Assembly (NCBI GenBank): GCA_029253965.1 | Contig: JAQWYM010000059.1 | Coordinates: forward strand, 1 to 47,567 | From: Gammaproteobacteria bacterium | GTDB lineage: Bacteria > Pseudomonadota > Gammaproteobacteria > UBA4575 | Direction of reading: 5' to 3' | Length of the DNA: 47,567 nt | In this document: one piece after another, positions 44,764-47,567 of the stretch | Position numbering within the stretch: position 1 is the stretch's first letter | Layout of the letters: each line of letters opens with the position of its first letter | Position numbers and translations under genes: made by a program | Notes under the pieces: model-generated | Databases searched by the model: none | Told to the model about the DNA's origin: nothing | The model's input: the letters and a program-made list of their open reading frames with translations, nothing else

Positions 44764-45009
44764 TCAGGGCTTAAGTTTAAGAACAATGGCTTCAATCATC
44801 GGGTCATCGAAGCTGGTATAGACAGTTAGAATATCGTACAAGATAGGATCTTGCAGAGTCAGCATATGTTCAAAGGCACGCTGCTCAGCTTCTGTAGCGT
44901 GGGGATAGAACGACTCTAAATATCGCGTCGTTAAAACATCAAGCTCTTTGGTGCCTCTGCGGCAACGCCAGCGTAGTTTTGCGAGTGCTGGCGTATTCTC
45001 AGTCGACAT
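44764..45009 (-). CDS. sdhE: FAD assembly factor SdhE
   Basis: 81 residues with the SdhE/Sdh5 signature: LRWRCRRGTKELDVLTTRYLE contains the RGxxE motif needed to promote covalent FAD attachment to SdhA, and FEHMLTLQDPILYDIL is also conserved. Its ATG immediately follows the sdhB stop (TAAATG), so assembly factor and substrate are made from one mRNA, an arrangement found in several gammaproteobacteria although not in E. coli. Confidence 0.94.
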   Translation of the reverse strand: MSTENTPALAKLRWRCRRGTKELDVLTTRYLESFYPHATEAEQRAFEHMLTLQDPILYDILTVYTSFDDPMIEAIVLKLKP

Positions 45010-45792
45010 TTAGTTTTTACGCTGAACGATTAATTTCTTGATTTCAGTAATCGCCTTTGCAGGATTCAAACCTTTCGGGCATGAATTAGTACAGTTCATA
45101 ATCGTATGACAACGGTATAATTTGAACGGATCTTCTAATTCGTCCAAACGCTCTCCAGTTGCTTCGTCACGACTGTCTGCAATCCAACGATACGCGCTTA
45201 ATAAAGCGGCTGGACCTAAGTAACGATCACTGTTCCACCAATAAGAGGGACAGCTGGTTGAACAACAGGCACACAGAATACACTCTTCTAAGCCTTCTAA
45301 TTGCTCACGATCTTCCTTTGATTGCAGGCGTTCACGATCTGGTGGTGGAGGTGTGTCTGATTGTATCCAAGGTTTTACTGATGCGTATTGCGCATAAAAG
45401 TTAGTCATATCAGGGACTAGATCTTTAATCACTTCCATGTGTGGTAGTGGGTAGACTTTTACATCACCTTTGACGTCAGAAATCGCTTTAATACAGGCTA
45501 ATGTATTACCGCCATCAATATTCATAGAACACGAACCACAAATCCCTTCACGACATGAACGTCTGAAAGTCAGTGTCGGATCAATCTCGCTCTTAATTTT
45601 AATCAGCGCGTCTAAGACCATTGGGCCACAGCTATCGAGGTCAAGATGATAGGTGTCAACACGTGGATTACTGCCACTGTCTGGGTCATAACGATAGATT
45701 TTGAAGCGCTTCACATTGGTCGCGCCGGCTGGGGCTGGAAAATCCTTGCCCTTTTTAACTATCGAGTTTGCTGGAAGATTAAACTGTGCCAT
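45010..45792 (-). CDS. sdhB: Succinate dehydrogenase iron-sulfur subunit
   Basis: 260 residues; carries electrons from SdhA to the quinone site. The [2Fe-2S] ligands are in [21 protein letters not shown]; the [4Fe-4S] and [3Fe-4S] ligands are in [18 protein letters not shown] and [17 protein letters not shown]. The ATG is preceded by AAGGAG with a 7-base spacer. The N-terminal extension of about 20 residues is slightly longer than in E. coli. SdhA lies 28 bases upstream. Confidence 0.98.
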   Translation of the reverse strand: MAQFNLPANSIVKKGKDFPAPAGATNVKRFKIYRYDPDSGSNPRVDTYHLDLDSCGPMVLDALIKIKSEIDPTLTFRRSCREGICGSCSMNIDGGNTLACIKAISDVKGDVKVYPLPHMEVIKDLVPDMTNFYAQYASVKPWIQSDTPPPPDRERLQSKEDREQLEGLEECILCACCSTSCPSYWWNSDRYLGPAALLSAYRWIADSRDEATGERLDELEDPFKLYRCHTIMNCTNSCPKGLNPAKAITEIKKLIVQRKN

Positions 45793-45820
45793 TCAATAAC
45801 TCCTTAATATCCTTGCGCGA

Positions 45821-47567
45821 CTAGTAAACGCGAGCTTTTGGTGGGAACACTTCAACTTCGTCACTCATGGTAGTCATGTGCACTGGGCGGTATTCCATTT
45901 TCACCTCACCAGTAGCTGAAACGTTAGCCAGTGAGTGCTTCATCCATTTCTCATCATCACGGTCTTGGAAGTCGTCACGTGCATGTGCACCTCGACTTTC
46001 TTCACGATTCAGTGCCGATGCCACTGTCGCAACCGCCTGTGGTAGTAGATTAGAAAGCTCTAGTGTTTCAATCAAATCTGTATTCCAGATCATTGATTTA
46101 TCTGCAACACTAACATTTGAGAAGTTAGCATTAAGTGCATTCACTTTATCCATACCTGTTCTCAAAGAGTCACCCGTACGGAAAACAGCGGCATGTGATT
46201 GCATAGTCTTCTGAAGCTCTAAGCGAATCTCAGCGGTGCTGGTATCACCACTAGCAAATCTAATACCGTCAAAACGATCTAGCACCTTATCGGTGACATG
46301 ATCAGGTAATGATCGATGTGTGGTGTCTGCTTTTACTAATTCGGTAGCTCGCTTCGCCGCGGCTCTACCAAATACGATCAAATCCAGCAGTGAGTTTGAA
46401 CCTAAACGGTTTGCACCATGAACTGAGACACAGGCTGCTTCTCCGATAGCCATCAAGCCGGGAACGACATGGTCTGGGTTACCATCAACCAAATTAACCA
46501 CTTCACCGTGGTAATTTGTTGGCACTCCACCCATGTTGTAATGCACCGTAGGAATGACCGGAATTGGGTCTTTATTCACATCAATGTCTGCAAAGATGCG
46601 CGCGCTCTCAGCAATACCTGGAAGACGCTCAGCAATGACATCAGCACCTAAGTGTTCTAGATGAAGATGAATATGATCACCCTCAGCACCAACACCCCGC
46701 CCTTCATTGATTTCCATTGTCATAGAGCGACTAACGACATCACGTGAAGCTAAGTCCTTTGCATTAGGCGCATAGCGCTCCATGAAGCGTTCGCCATTAG
46801 AATTAGTTAGATACCCACCCTCGCCTCGTGAGCCCTCAGTAATTAAACAGCCTGAGCCATAGATACCGGTAGGATGAAATTGGACAAACTCCATATCTTG
46901 TAGCGGTAGACCGGCGCGTAATGCCATAGCATTACCGTCACCGGTACAGGTATGTGCTGAGGTACATGAGAAATAAGTACGACCATAACCGCCTGTCGCC
47001 AGTAGTACTTCATGACCACGGAAGCGATGTAGTTTACCGGTGGCGAGATCAATCGCCATAACACCACAACAGCTGCCATCTTCGGCCATCAGTAAATCCA
47101 ATGCGAAATACTCAATAAAGAACTCAGCATTGTGTTTTAAAGACTGTTGATAGAGTGTGTGCAGGATGGCATGACCGGTGCGGTCAGCTGCAGCACAGGT
47201 ACGCTGTGCGATACCTTCACCATAATGAGTGGTCATTCCACCAAACGGGCGTTGGTAAATTTTACCATCATCAGTACGTGAGAAAGGAACACCGTAGTGT
47301 TCTAGCTCAACAATGGCAGGAACGGCTTCACGACACATGTACTCAATGGCATCTTGGTCACCTAACCAATCAGAACCTTTGACTGTGTCATACATATGCC
47401 AGCGCCAATCATCGTCACCCATGTTACCCAATGAGGCACTCATGCCACCCTGGGCGGCAACGGTGTGACTTCGCGTTGGGAAGACTTTAGTAATACATGC
47501 GGTAGATAGACCGCTCGCGGCCATACCTAGGGTCGCACGCAATCCAGCGCCACCGGCGCCGACCACT
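45821..47567 (-). CDS. sdhA: Succinate dehydrogenase flavoprotein subunit, 5' end cut by window
   Basis: At least 582 residues; the reading frame runs off the window, missing only about the first 10-15 residues. [11 protein letters not shown] is the FAD-binding glycine motif, [15 protein letters not shown] contains the histidine that binds FAD covalently, and [21 protein letters not shown] and the catalytic [15 protein letters not shown] and TVHYNMGG segments are intact. C-terminal [18 protein letters not shown] and AHAR are typical of proteobacterial SdhA. sdhC and sdhD presumably lie upstream, outside the window. Confidence 0.98.
   Translation of the reverse strand, partial: VVGAGGAGLRATLGMAASGLSTACITKVFPTRSHTVAAQGGMSASLGNMGDDDWRWHMYDTVKGSDWLGDQDAIEYMCREAVPAIVELEHYGVPFSRTDDGKIYQRPFGGMTTHYGEGIAQRTCAAADRTGHAILHTLYQQSLKHNAEFFIEYFALDLLMAEDGSCCGVMAIDLATGKLHRFRGHEVLLATGGYGRTYFSCTSAHTCTGDGNAMALRAGLPLQDMEFVQFHPTGIYGSGCLITEGSRGEGGYLTNSNGERFMERYAPNAKDLASRDVVSRSMTMEINEGRGVGAEGDHIHLHLEHLGADVIAERLPGIAESARIFADIDVNKDPIPVIPTVHYNMGGVPTNYHGEVVNLVDGNPDHVVPGLMAIGEAACVSVHGANRLGSNSLLDLIVFGRAAAKRATELVKADTTHRSLPDHVTDKVLDRFDGIRFASGDTSTAEIRLELQKTMQSHAAVFRTGDSLRTGMDKVNALNANFSNVSVADKSMIWNTDLIETLELSNLLPQAVATVASALNREESRGAHARDDFQDRDDEKWMKHSLANVSATGEVKMEYRPVHMTTMSDEVEVFPPKARVY

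Overview
The window is an ordinary-looking stretch of a gammaproteobacterial chromosome, slightly AT-rich by eye. It carries about 44 protein-coding genes in tightly packed operons. Gene content and order fit a sulfur-oxidising, respiring Gammaproteobacterium. It has flavocytochrome c sulfide dehydrogenase (FccAB), a complete system I cytochrome c maturation operon (ccmA to ccmI), SdhA/SdhB with the assembly factor SdhE, a separate NAD-type malate dehydrogenase, and the surE-pcm-yqaA-nlpD and mtnP-hpt-nagZ neighbourhoods typical of this class. I cannot name the species. No rRNA, tRNA, insertion sequence, phage gene or CRISPR array was seen.

Layout. 1-2768 (+): trxB (cut by the window edge), a FemAB-like acyltransferase and aat. 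2769-3534: a gene-poor, AT-rich gap with two perfect palindromes and what looks like a decayed gene for a secreted protein. 3535-7190 (-): alaC-hom-thrC, the aspartate-family amino acid operon. 7413-10132 (-): surE-pcm-yqaA-nlpD, without rpoS behind it. 10252-12190 (+): smrA and moeA. 12214-16631 (-): comEC-exbB-exbD-ycaR-kdsB. 16651-17181 (+): a DUF2062 membrane protein. 17184-19129 (-): a lipoprotein-export permease and lolD. 19358-21303 (+): aguA-aguB, agmatine to putrescine. 21313-22149 (-): an unaccompanied tungstate-type binding protein. 22175-29017 (-): ccmABCDEFGHI. 29162-31805 (+): a tetraheme NapC/NirT-type cytochrome, fccA and fccB, closed by a strong terminator. 32047-36689 (+): mfd and csiV. 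36712-40205 (-): nagZ-mscS-hpt-mtnP. 40215-40654: a highly structured intergenic region that looks like an undescribed small RNA gene on the minus strand. 40655-42792 (+): zapE and mdh. 42892-47567 (-): an alpha/beta hydrolase, then sdhA-sdhB-sdhE followed by a YgfX-like membrane protein and a DUF1249 protein.

How the genes work together. The ccm operon makes the c-type hemes that the divergent neighbours (tetraheme cytochrome and FccA) need; FccB then oxidises sulfide and passes electrons to FccA. AguA/AguB make putrescine. Polyamine synthesis yields methylthioadenosine, which gammaproteobacteria that carry MTIP (the mtnP product here) salvage via methylthioinosine to hypoxanthine; the adjacent hpt product returns hypoxanthine to IMP. 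MoeA and the TupA-like protein both touch molybdenum/tungsten use. LolD and its permease, NlpD, NagZ, ExbBD, KdsB and CsiV serve the cell envelope.

Most of the window is well-known core genome. The parts that repay a second look are the putative small RNA near 40355-40470, the NapC-type cytochrome placed with FccAB, a four-cysteine insertion in threonine synthase, the decayed secreted-protein gene at about 3023-3350, and several classical gene neighbours that are missing (rpoS, msbA-lpxK, ate, tupBC, a second Lol permease).
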